Source: Anaerolineae bacterium (GTDB lineage: Bacteria; Chloroflexota; Anaerolineae; CG2-30-64-16). Taken from it: a stretch of 9,316 bases of DNA. Position 1 is the first letter of the stretch, and every line of letters starts with the position of its first letter. Below, in pieces: positions 1 through 7,010 of this stretch. Under the pieces are notes generated by a model that worked only from the letters and a program-made list of their open reading frames with translations, made no database searches and was not told where the DNA came from. The translations under genes were made by a program, and so were the position numbers. The stretch lies in the NCBI GenBank assembly GCA_025454565.1, contig JALOOE010000169.1, forward strand, positions 1-9,316, written 5' to 3'.

Positions 1-1394
1 CCTCTGTCTCGGCGTGGGTCAATCTCGCCGGGAAGCTGACTACGCGGCAAACGGTGGTATCTTACAAGGAAGTTGGTGACTGCGGTTTCATGCTCGGCCT
101 GGAGAACCAGGCGCCGAAGTTTGCGGTGAAGATCGGTGGGGCGTGGGTGTCGGCCAGTGACAGCACCCAGGTGCCGCTACAGCAGTGGGTGCATCTGGCG
201 GGCGCCTATGATGGGAGCACGCTGCGGCTCTATCGCAACGGGCAGCAGGTGGCGACCGCAGCCGGCATGGGCGGCATGGCGCAATGCCGGGGGATCACAA
301 CCATCGCCAGCGGTTCACAGGGTGGGGCCTGGCTCTCCGGCATGGTGGACGATGTGCGCATCTACCCGCGTGCGATTCCACCCGAAGAGGTGCGAGATCT
401 CTATCTGGCTGGCTGGCGGCAAGCCACCTTCACGGGTCCGAACGGCGCGGGCGTGGACTTGAGCGCCTGGTCGTCAACCGTGCAAGCCGGGCTTGAAGGC
501 TATTACGAGGTGGAGCTGCGGGGCGCCGACGCCGTGCACCACGTCCAGACGGTGAACGAGCGTGCGTCGCTTTGGCGGGGCACAGCCGATACGCTGGCCC
601 CACGGGTTATCCTCCAGCGCACGATGGTGGATGCCGCCACCTACCGCTACACCACGATTGCGCAGGACTTCAACCTGGTAGAGAGCAGTTTCACGACGCC
701 TTGTGACGCGATGCCGACCACCGTGCGCGTGTATAACGTGTCGCCCTGGTATCTGGCCGCCGCCGGCGAGAATGCCGCTCATCCGTCTCGGCTTTATCAG
801 TTGGGGGCCGAGTGCCAGTTGCCGGCCGGGGCGAGGGAACAGGCCACGGCGTGCGACAGCTTCGGCAACTGCGCCACGGTCGGTGCGCAGGCCACCGCGG
901 TCATCGCACTGCCCACCGCGGGGCCGGGTGTGCGCGTCGCGCATGCGGCCGTGCCTTCTGCGGCCGCTGGTGCGGCCGTAACCGCTGGAGCAGCCGCGGC
1001 AGCATCGGCAGCCGCGGCTGCTTCGGCAGCCGATGCGCCACCGACCGTCAGCTTTGGCACAACTGTGTTGACGAACCATCGGCGGGGTGACCGGCACGGC
1101 AACCCTGGGGCAGACGGAGGCAACGCCGCCTTTCACCACGACCTGGCGTTTCCCGTGGCGTCTGGGAATCAACGGGCCGCTGCCCGACGGCGCGACCTAC
1201 CCGGCGGCGGTGACTGCGACAGATTTGATCGGGCAGGTCAGCATCGTCACGACGACGCTGACGGTGGACGTGGCGCCCCCCGCGCCCGCCACCGTGACCC
1301 TCACCGCGGACGGAAAGGTTGTGCAGCCGGGCGACACGCTGCGTACCACCTCTGCCGAGCTCACGCTTGCCTGGACCGCCTCCGCCGACGGTAG
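1..1394 (+). CDS. LamG-domain secreted protein, N-terminal fragment (5'-partial, frameshifted at about 1084)
   Basis: This is the upstream part of a giant extracellular protein; its start and signal peptide lie before the window. Frame 3 is open from position 3, so the GTG at 54 is not the true start. From the window edge to about 410 it reads as a LamG / concanavalin A-like domain: the strand 'QQWVHLAGAYDGSTLRLYRNG' pattern (about 180-245) and the closing 'GMVDDVRIYPRAI' pattern (about 340-378) are diagnostic. A Cys-containing beta-rich region follows (about 440-890, with 'DSFGNC'), then an Ala/Ser-rich linker (945-1037). Beyond about 1084 the frame turns into Arg/His/Gly-rich shadow sequence and stops at 1394, while sensible protein continues in frame 1. 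LamG domains often bind carbohydrate or protein ligands; the ligand here is unknown. I am confident of the LamG call and that the last 310 bases of this frame are not native protein. Confidence 0.8.
   Translation, partial: SVSAWVNLAGKLTTRQTVVSYKEVGDCGFMLGLENQAPKFAVKIGGAWVSASDSTQVPLQQWVHLAGAYDGSTLRLYRNGQQVATAAGMGGMAQCRGITTIASGSQGGAWLSGMVDDVRIYPRAIPPEEVRDLYLAGWRQATFTGPNGAGVDLSAWSSTVQAGLEGYYEVELRGADAVHHVQTVNERASLWRGTADTLAPRVILQRTMVDAATYRYTTIAQDFNLVESSFTTPCDAMPTTVRVYNVSPWYLAAAGENAAHPSRLYQLGAECQLPAGAREQATACDSFGNCATVGAQATAVIALPTAGPGVRVAHAAVPSAAAGAAVTAGAAAAASAAAAASAADAPPTVSFGTTVLTNHRRGDRHGNPGADGGNAAFHHDLAFPVASGNQRAAARRRDLPGGGDCDRFDRAGQHRHDDADGGRGAPRARHRDPHRGRKGCAAGRHAAYHLCRAHACLDRLRRR
945..1037 (+). 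repeat. Ala/Ser-rich linker with 18-bp tandem repeat
   Basis: In frame 3 this stretch encodes almost only Ala with a few Ser, Gly, Val and Thr. Within it an 18-bp unit starting GCAGCCGCGG (encoding AAAAAS) occurs at 990-1007 and 1008-1025 with three differences in the last codons, and the first six bases recur at 1026-1031. It probably forms a flexible or extended interdomain linker between the Cys-containing region and the first Ig-like domain. Slipped-strand mutation is a likely origin. Confidence 0.8.
1072..1090 (+). other. Frameshift point joining the two parts of the giant secreted gene
   Basis: Frame 1 has a TGA at 1069-1071, so the crossing cannot lie earlier than 1072. Protein-like sequence in frame 3 ends at 'VLTNHRR' (about 1085), and protein-like sequence in frame 1 begins with 'VTGTATLGQT' (1087). 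Removing one G from the GGGG run at 1084-1087 joins them cleanly as 'TNHRRVTGTATLG'. This is either a one-base insertion in the genome or a homopolymer error in the read or assembly. Confidence 0.85.
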
Positions 1395-4300
1395 TGGCCT
1401 GGCGCCCTATCAGGTCACCTGGACCCGGCAGGAGACCGGGACGATCACTACGACGACAAGCCAGCACGATACGGCCGGCGTTCTGGAGGATCGCGTCACC
1501 GCCAACGAAGCACGGCGGCTCTCGGTATCGCTGATCAGCCGCGACCGGCTGGGCAACGAGCGGGCGCAGACTGGTGGTCCGATCTATGTTGATGGCCCGC
1601 ATACACCCGACTACGTTTATCTCCCTGCCGCTGATGGTGGGGCGGGGAGTGAAGTTTACAACGGCTGGATTGACTCCACCTGCACCCTGATCGGCGTGGA
1701 TCGCCGGGCGACAGCGGCACCGTCACGCCGTGCCCAACAGCTCTACGCGACCTGGGATCGCCAAGCCCTGCGCCTGGCCTGGACGGGCGGTCAGTGGAAC
1801 GGCGGCGGCGATCTCTTCATCTATCTGGATACGAGCCCCGGCGGCACCGAGCAGATCTTCACGCCGCTGGCAGTTGCGGTGACGGGTACAGTGATCGCGC
1901 TGCCCGCCAGCCTGGGCGCCGATACGCTGATCTGGGTGCAGGATGCCGGCACGGCGGTGCTCCTGCGCTGGAACGGGAGCGCGTGGGACAGCGCTGTGCC
2001 TCTCACCGGCGGCCAGTATCGCTTCGACGCCGCTCTGAACGGCGGGCAGACGAACTTCTATCTGCCCTTTGACCTGCTTGGCATGGCATCCGGCTCATCG
2101 CTGGGGTTGCTGGCATTCGCCGCCGAGGAGCCGGCGCCCGGCATCGGGCTCCGCATCTGGGCGACGCTGCCCAACGCAAATCCCGCAAACAGTGCCCTGG
2201 TCAATCCGCTGGCGATGTTCGCCGGTCAGGACGCGCGCTTTGCGATGAGTCACGCCTATCGCTGGCCCGCGTTGAGCGATGGCCGCTGTCCCAACGGCAC
2301 TGACGGCTCGCCCGGCAGTGGCTATGCCGACACCGAGTTGCTGCTCAGCCTCACGGCGACACCGTCGGGCGTGGCGGTGGGCGGACGCGGCAGCGGTCTG
2401 TTCTGGCTGTCTGATCCGTCTGCTGCCGGTGCTGCGCTGCTGACCTTCCTCCAACACTCCTTCCCGCCGGTTGACGACGGCCAAGAGATCCACTACACCG
2501 TGCATTACCGCAACATCGGCACCCAGACAGCGCGCGGCGTCTGGATGGCGCTCTCTACCGTCGGCCCGTTGCGCTTATTGGATACGACCGTGGCCTTGGG
2601 CGATATCGCGCCGGGCGCCGAGGGGTCGGCCACCTTCCGCGCCGTGGTCGGTCGGGGCGCGTCACCCGCCGAGCTGGCTGAGGTGAAGGCGTTTGTCTAC
2701 GATGCAAATCATGGGGCGACGGGGCCAGCGCTCGATTGGCTGTGGGCGTTCCACCGGACAGATCAAGGCGTGCCAGACCGGATGGCGATCGAAACGCCGG
2801 GTGGATTGGTTGGGCCGGAGGCGGCCACTCTGAGCGGCTACGCCCACGACGAGTCCGGTGTGGCGACGGTGGAGGTGGAAGTCGTGTCGCCATCGGGCAA
2901 CCGCTCCATTGTGACCTGCCCGGTGCCCCGCCCAATGGAAGGCCTTTGGTCGTGCCCGTGGGGCGTGGCAGCCAGCAACGGCGGCGCTCGGCCGGCTCAC
3001 GGTGAACGGTTCACCTTGCGAATGGCCGCTATTGACACCTTAGGCCACCGTAGCGGCTGGAGCGCGGCGAGGGAGGTGTGGGTAGACGCCCAGCCGCCCA
3101 TCCTCACGCTCGACCAGGCAGCCAGCGGCGTTTATACTACCGCTGTGTCGTCGGGTCTGGTCAACATCTTCGGCACAGCCTACGACCTGGCCGGGATCGG
3201 CTCGGTGGGTGTCTGTATTGCTGGCGAATGCGGCAACGCTCGCCTGCAGGCGGCGCATATGATCGACGCCAGCTGGGCCTATCGGCCAGCCACTAACCCG
3301 GCCTGGGATTATGTGAAGCGCACGATCACTGTGAATGCCAGTGACCGCCTCGGCAACCGGCTGCCCGCGCCGCTGACCCTCGATGTCTGGGTTGACAACG
3401 TAAGGCCCGTTATCACCGTGACGACAGCTATCAGTGTCGCGTATCTGGGCACGCCGAGCACGGTTCTGGCCGGTACGGTCGCCGACGGTGATTCCCATAC
3501 CAGTGTCTCGGTGCGAGTGATATCACCGGAGGGCGCCAGCTCACGTCAGGCAGCGGCGCGCGATGGCGCCGCCTGGTGGTTCGATCTGCCGGCGGATGCC
3601 CCCGGCCGCTACACGCTCTGGGTGGACGCCCAGGATCGGGCCGGCAATCTCAGCACTGTCGGCCCCTTCACAGTGCGTGTCGGCTGTCTCGCCGCCGACC
3701 TGACCGTCGCCGACGTGGCGGCTGAGCCACAGGCTCGGACGCCGCTCTCACTGACGCTATCAGCGGTGGTGCACAATGCCGGCCCAGACACGCTGCCGGC
3801 GGGTGTGCCTGTGAGCTTTTACGAGCGCTCGAGGCACATCGGCAGCGCCCTCACACTGCAAGCCGTAAGCCCCGGCGGGGCGACAACGATCAGTACGACC
3901 TGGACGAGCGCCGATGCCGGCAATCATGATGTGAGTGTCGTCCTCGATGAGCCTGGGCCGGGCGTGTTACGCCGACCGGCGTCATCGGCCGCAGTACCGC
4001 TGTGCCGCACGCCAGACACGGTGCATGCCGTGATCGCTGTGCGGGATATGTCTCTGCATAGCTCCTGGAATCTCATATCGTCACCGGTGCAGCCGTTCGT
4101 CACGGCAGTGCCAGTGGTCGAGCGCCCCATCCATGGCGCGTACGAGGTCATCCTGGGTTACGACCAGGGGTGGCTCAGCTACGAGCCCGATCGGCCGGCA
4201 GGCGAGAACTCCCTTAAGGCGGTGGATATCGGCCGCGGCTATTGGGTTAAGACACTTCAAGGCCCCACGCCTCCGCCCACCGACACACAGGAGGTCAAAC

Positions 4301-5130
4301 CGGTGACCACTTTGTGGCTGGTCGGCCATGAAGTTCCGGAGGATCAGGCAATACCGTTGGCTGCTGGCTGGAACCTGATCGGATATCTGCCACACGAGAC
4401 CCTGCCGTTAACACAGGCGCTGGCAGAGATTGCGGGCCGCTACGCCGCGGCGCTCGGCTTTGCGCAAACCGGCCTGTCCTACTACCCCGACCTGGCGGCC
4501 AGCTTCAACACGTTGTTCGACATGGCGCCGGCCAGCGGCTATTGGATCAAGGCGAACCAGGCGATGACGCTGCATTACCCCGTGACGACGATGACAGCGA
4601 TTGTGCCGATCACGGCGACTGCGCCGATCACGGCGACTGCGGCGGGACGCTCGTCGGTCGAGCGGGTGAACCTGATCCGCCAAGCGGAGCAGGCTGCCGG
4701 TGTGGTGCCGACGTATGAATGGATGAACTTCTACGGCCGGGTCGTGCTGTCGGAAGGCACGGCGGCGCCCACCGGCACGGTCGTGCTGGCCGTTGATCCG
4801 CAAGGCGTGATCTGCGGCGCGACCGTGGTGGCGTATCCTGGTCAGTATGGCTTACTGGCCTGCTACCGCAATGATCCGTATACTACGGCGGATGAAGGCG
4901 CGCAGCCCGGCGACGCCATCCGCCTGCTCACCTCGTCCGACGGTAGGCATCCCGACGGGCAGGTAATCGGCATCGGGACGTGGAAGGCGAACGGTGACCG
5001 GGAACAGGTGCCGGCGCAATCGGTGGTGCAACGGCAATATCTGCCATTGATATCAACCGGGGAACATCGCGTTTACCACAGGTGGTTGCCGTGGGTGGCG
5101 AAAGGATGGGTAAGGGAATCGCAGAACTGA
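1087..5130 (+). CDS. Giant secreted Ig-like/CARDB/WNLI multidomain protein, C-terminal fragment
   Basis: This continues the gene upstream in frame 1. The GTG at 1087 is only the first possible start; it has no spaced ribosome site and sits on the frameshift. Residues below count from it. Regions: Ig-like segments (about 1-170, one ending 'SRDRLGN..PIYVDG'); a possible carbohydrate-binding-like beta domain with 'GGDLFIYLDTSPGGT' (about 175-400); a DUF11-like repeat (about 455-522, 'HYTVHYRNIGTQTARG'); two or three Ig-like modules closing with 'VDAQPP' or 'VDNVRP' (about 560-865); a CARDB-like domain (about 868-955, 'NAGPDTLPAGVPVSFYE'); two WNLI...GYWxK modules (994-1057, 1095-1162); a PITATA linker; a beta domain 'NFYGRVV..DPQGVICG' (about 1214-1295); and a 'YLPLI' tail. 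No transmembrane segment or LPXTG anchor is visible. It looks like a surface or secreted adhesin or scaffold; no catalytic motif is seen, so substrate and function are unknown. Confidence 0.82.
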   Translation: MTGTATLGQTEATPPFTTTWRFPWRLGINGPLPDGATYPAAVTATDLIGQVSIVTTTLTVDVAPPAPATVTLTADGKVVQPGDTLRTTSAELTLAWTASADGSGLAPYQVTWTRQETGTITTTTSQHDTAGVLEDRVTANEARRLSVSLISRDRLGNERAQTGGPIYVDGPHTPDYVYLPAADGGAGSEVYNGWIDSTCTLIGVDRRATAAPSRRAQQLYATWDRQALRLAWTGGQWNGGGDLFIYLDTSPGGTEQIFTPLAVAVTGTVIALPASLGADTLIWVQDAGTAVLLRWNGSAWDSAVPLTGGQYRFDAALNGGQTNFYLPFDLLGMASGSSLGLLAFAAEEPAPGIGLRIWATLPNANPANSALVNPLAMFAGQDARFAMSHAYRWPALSDGRCPNGTDGSPGSGYADTELLLSLTATPSGVAVGGRGSGLFWLSDPSAAGAALLTFLQHSFPPVDDGQEIHYTVHYRNIGTQTARGVWMALSTVGPLRLLDTTVALGDIAPGAEGSATFRAVVGRGASPAELAEVKAFVYDANHGATGPALDWLWAFHRTDQGVPDRMAIETPGGLVGPEAATLSGYAHDESGVATVEVEVVSPSGNRSIVTCPVPRPMEGLWSCPWGVAASNGGARPAHGERFTLRMAAIDTLGHRSGWSAAREVWVDAQPPILTLDQAASGVYTTAVSSGLVNIFGTAYDLAGIGSVGVCIAGECGNARLQAAHMIDASWAYRPATNPAWDYVKRTITVNASDRLGNRLPAPLTLDVWVDNVRPVITVTTAISVAYLGTPSTVLAGTVADGDSHTSVSVRVISPEGASSRQAAARDGAAWWFDLPADAPGRYTLWVDAQDRAGNLSTVGPFTVRVGCLAADLTVADVAAEPQARTPLSLTLSAVVHNAGPDTLPAGVPVSFYERSRHIGSALTLQAVSPGGATTISTTWTSADAGNHDVSVVLDEPGPGVLRRPASSAAVPLCRTPDTVHAVIAVRDMSLHSSWNLISSPVQPFVTAVPVVERPIHGAYEVILGYDQGWLSYEPDRPAGENSLKAVDIGRGYWVKTLQGPTPPPTDTQEVKPVTTLWLVGHEVPEDQAIPLAAGWNLIGYLPHETLPLTQALAEIAGRYAAALGFAQTGLSYYPDLAASFNTLFDMAPASGYWIKANQAMTLHYPVTTMTAIVPITATAPITATAAGRSSVERVNLIRQAEQAAGVVPTYEWMNFYGRVVLSEGTAAPTGTVVLAVDPQGVICGATVVAYPGQYGLLACYRNDPYTTADEGAQPGDAIRLLTSSDGRHPDGQVIGIGTWKANGDREQVPAQSVVQRQYLPLISTGEHRVYHRWLPWVAKGWVRESQN
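4066..4251 (+). other. WNLI...GYWVK module, copy 1
   Basis: Residues 994-1055 of the frame-1 fragment run from 'SWNLISSPV' through 'YDQGWLSYEPD' to 'GRGYWVK'. The Trp of WNLI and the Trp of GYWVK are 59 residues apart. It is homologous in pattern to the second copy downstream. Such WNLI/GYW modules are common near the C-termini of large secreted proteins; their function is not established. Confidence 0.7.
4369..4551 (+). other. WNLI...GYWIK module, copy 2
   Basis: Residues 1095-1155 run from 'GWNLIGYLP' through 'QTGLSYYPD' and 'FNTLFDMAP' to 'SGYWIK'. The two Trp landmarks are 58 residues apart, against 59 in copy 1, so this is a diverged tandem duplicate separated from it by a Pro-rich spacer ('TPPPTD'). 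Confidence 0.7.
4606..4641 (+). repeat. Perfect 18-bp tandem repeat (PITATA twice)
   Basis: The unit CCGATCACGGCGACTGCG occurs twice, head to tail and identical, at 4606-4623 and 4624-4641. It encodes Pro-Ile-Thr-Ala-Thr-Ala twice in frame. It forms a Thr/Ala/Pro-rich linker between the second WNLI module and the last beta domain. Exact identity implies a recent duplication or slippage. Confidence 0.9.
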
Positions 5131-5134
5131 TACC

Positions 5135-5157
5135 AGGCAGAGCGGCCGGCGCTGCCT
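5135..5157 (+). terminator. Weak hairpin after the giant secreted gene
   Basis: AGGCAG at 5135-5140 can pair with CTGCCT at 5152-5157, extended by two more G-C pairs after one mismatch, around a small G/C-rich loop. It begins four bases after the TGA at 5128-5130. No T-run follows (the next bases are CTACGGAAAAC), so it is a poor intrinsic terminator. It could still be a 3' hairpin that limits decay or readthrough. Confidence 0.3.
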
Positions 5158-5201
5158 CTACGGAAAACTTTACGTCTATTCTGCAAGGACGCTATTGATC
5201 T

Positions 5202-7010
5202 ATGTCCACGCCAATCCTGGCCACCAAGCTTTTTTGTCCCCCGCCTCGGCCTGGAGCTGTCCTCCGCCCGCGTCTGATTGAGCGGTTGACCGAGGGCCTC
5301 GCCGCGGGCCGCAAACTAAGCCTCATCTCCGCCTCCGCCGGGTTTGGCAAGACCACGCTGGTCAGCGCATGGGTCGCCGCTTGCGAGCGTGGCGAACCAG
5401 AGGTTCGCTCACGCGAACTAAAGGTTCGCGTCGCCTGGCTGTCGTTGGACGAAAGGGATAACGACGTAACACGCTTTCTGGCTTACTTGGTTGCGGCTCT
5501 ACAGACCATCCTTCCCGGCATCGGAGCGGGGGTGTTGGCTGCGCTCGAATCCCCGCAGCAGCCGCCTATCGAAGCGCTCCTGACGACCCTGCTCAACGAG
5601 ATCGCGCCCTTCCCGCACGACCCTTCGACGCCGCTCACGACAAGCTTCGTCCTTGTCCTTGACGACTACCACGTTCTTGACGCCAAACCGATTGATGCGT
5701 CAACGTCCGTCGACGATGTCCTGGCGTTTCTACTTGAGCACCTGCCGCCACAGATGCACCTGGTCATCGCCACTCGCGAGGATCCGCTGCTGCCTTTGGC
5801 CCGGCTTCGTGCGCGCGGCCAACTGACCGAGCTGCGTGCGGTTGAGCTGCGCTTCACGCCCGGCGAAGCCGCCGAGTTTCTCAACCGCACGATGGGCCTC
5901 GGTCTCTCAGCGGACGACGTGACCGCTTTGGAAGCCCGCACCGAAGGCTGGATCGCCGGCCTGCAACTGGCAGCCCTTGCCCTGCAAGGGCCGTTGTCGC
6001 TGCAGGGCCGAGCGGACACAGCCGGCTTCATCGAGTCTTTCACCGGCACGCATCATTTCATGATGGACTATCTGCTGGAAGAGGTGCTGCAGCAGCAAAC
6101 GGCCGAGGTCCAAGCGTTCTTGCTGGGCACGTCGCTTCTCGATCGGCTGTGCGGGCCGTTGTGCGAGGCGGTGCTGGGAAACAGCGAATCCCACAGGGAG
6201 GCTGCGCACTCAGCGAGTCAAGGAATCACGCATTCGCCGTTCGCACATTCGCAGGCCATTCTGGAATACCTCGAACGTGCCAACCTTTTCATCGTTCCGC
6301 TGGATAACGAACGGCAGTGGTACCGGTACCACCGGCTGTTCGCGGACTTGCTGCGCCAGCGGTTGCAGCAATCGACGGCGGACGTGGCCGCCTATCACCT
6401 GCGCGCCAGCCGCTGGTATGAGGCCAACGGCTATCCGGCCGAAGCGTTTCAGCACGCCGTAGCGGCCAAAGATTTCGAGCGCGCGGCGGTGTTGGCCGAG
6501 CAGGCCTGGCCGAGCATGGAGGACACATTCCAGACGTCGGCCTGGCTGGGCTGGATCGAGCAACTGCCCGCGGACGTGATAGGCACCCGGCCGGTGCTCT
6601 GCACACAGGCGGGCTGGTCCTTCTCAAATGCCGGAGGCCCCGAGACCAGCGAGCGTCACCTGCGAAACGCCGAGCGCGCTCTGGCGGGCGCAGCGGACAG
6701 GGCCGAGTTCAGGTCCTTGCCGAGCAGCATCGCGCTGGCTCGCGCCTATAACGCCCAGGTGCAGGGTCATGTGGCCGACACGGTGAAGTACGCCGAACTG
6801 GCGCAGCAGCTCATCCCCGAAGATGACGTCTACCGCCGCGCCCAGGCGGTCATCATGCTGGAGTTCACGCACTGGGCGAACGGCGATTTGGAAGCCGCCC
6901 GCCGCGCGCTGGACGACTGGATGAATGCCATGCGGCAGATCGGCAACGACGTCTTCGTCATCGCCACCGCTTTCGCCGTGGCCGACATTCAGCGTACAGC
7001 AGGCTACTGA
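5202..7010 (+). CDS. MalT-like LuxR-family regulator, N-terminal STAND ATPase part (truncated by frameshift)
   Basis: N-terminal two thirds of a large STAND-type, ATP-dependent transcription regulator resembling E. coli MalT. The start ATG follows an AAGGA at 5185-5189, 12 bases upstream. Visible motifs: opening 'ATKLFCPPPRP'; P-loop A44-S-A-G-F-G-K50-T51 (Walker A); 'VAWLSLDERDND' (77-88); Walker B 'FVLVLDDYH' (149-157); 'IATREDPLLPLARLRARGQL' (189-208), the arginine-bearing sensor-like region; winged-helix part 'RFTPGEAAEFLN'; 'EGWIAGLQLAALAL' (248-261); and 'WYRYHRLFADLLRQRL' (373-388). Alpha-helical TPR-like repeats follow from about 400. In the family, ATP and an inducer drive oligomerisation and promoter activation. 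The frame ends at TGA 7008-7010 inside a helical repeat ('ADIQRTAGY'), and the rest of the protein is in frame 1. Repaired length would be about 930-950 aa, usual for the family. Alone this piece lacks the DNA-binding domain. Its inducer cannot be told from sequence. Confidence 0.9.
   Translation: MSTPILATKLFCPPPRPGAVLRPRLIERLTEGLAAGRKLSLISASAGFGKTTLVSAWVAACERGEPEVRSRELKVRVAWLSLDERDNDVTRFLAYLVAALQTILPGIGAGVLAALESPQQPPIEALLTTLLNEIAPFPHDPSTPLTTSFVLVLDDYHVLDAKPIDASTSVDDVLAFLLEHLPPQMHLVIATREDPLLPLARLRARGQLTELRAVELRFTPGEAAEFLNRTMGLGLSADDVTALEARTEGWIAGLQLAALALQGPLSLQGRADTAGFIESFTGTHHFMMDYLLEEVLQQQTAEVQAFLLGTSLLDRLCGPLCEAVLGNSESHREAAHSASQGITHSPFAHSQAILEYLERANLFIVPLDNERQWYRYHRLFADLLRQRLQQSTADVAAYHLRASRWYEANGYPAEAFQHAVAAKDFERAAVLAEQAWPSMEDTFQTSAWLGWIEQLPADVIGTRPVLCTQAGWSFSNAGGPETSERHLRNAERALAGAADRAEFRSLPSSIALARAYNAQVQGHVADTVKYAELAQQLIPEDDVYRRAQAVIMLEFTHWANGDLEAARRALDDWMNAMRQIGNDVFVIATAFAVADIQRTAGY
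5392..5430 (+). repeat. Two tandem palindromes inside the STAND ATPase gene
   Basis: GCGAACC-AGA-GGTTCGC (5392-5408) is a perfect 7-bp inverted repeat with a 3-base loop. CGCGAAC-TAAAG-GTTCGCG (5412-5430) is a second 7-bp inverted repeat with a 5-base loop. The two share GCGAAC and GTTCGC arms and are three bases apart. Together they encode the charged stretch 'GEPEVRSRELKVR' (residues 64-76) between the P-loop helix and the conserved 'VAWLSLDE' strand. Many relatives have only a few residues there, so this looks like an inserted repeat tolerated in a surface loop. Confidence 0.75.
6231..6252 (+). repeat. CATTCGC direct repeat in a low-complexity insert of the regulator
   Basis: CATTCGC occurs at 6231-6237 and 6246-6252, 15 bases apart, with a related GTTCGC between. 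It lies at the end of a His/Ser/Ala-rich stretch encoded by about 6177-6250 ('NSESHREAAHSASQ..THSPFAHS'), which separates 'LCEAVLG' from 'QAILEYLERANLF'. Both flanks are well conserved in the family, while this segment looks like a variable insert. Confidence 0.55.

Noticed and set aside
474..1172. Long minus-strand ORF (232 codons) opposite the LamG fragment
   Set aside because: It is Arg/Gly/His-rich, has no recognisable motif, and mirrors the GC-rich codon pattern of the real + strand gene, which has clear LamG motifs.
1072..1394. Programmed +1 ribosomal frameshift joining the two halves of the secreted gene
   Set aside because: No recognised slippery codon, stop-codon stall or downstream stimulatory structure is evident, and a one-base G-run indel explains it more simply.
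4408..4803. Minus-strand ORF of 131 codons with Arg/His repeats
   Set aside because: The repetitive 'RRSRRDR' pattern is the antisense reading of the 18-bp PITATA repeat, not a protein.
5392..5430. CRISPR-like array or attenuator in the regulator gene
   Set aside because: Only two short palindromes with a three-base gap, no spacers and no leader, all inside a continuous open frame with intact protein motifs on both sides.
6925..6996. Native N-terminus of a stand-alone LuxR protein at 6925
   Set aside because: The first 23 or so codons are the out-of-frame shadow of the upstream regulator, and there is no ribosome site; this is a fragment, not a separate gene start.
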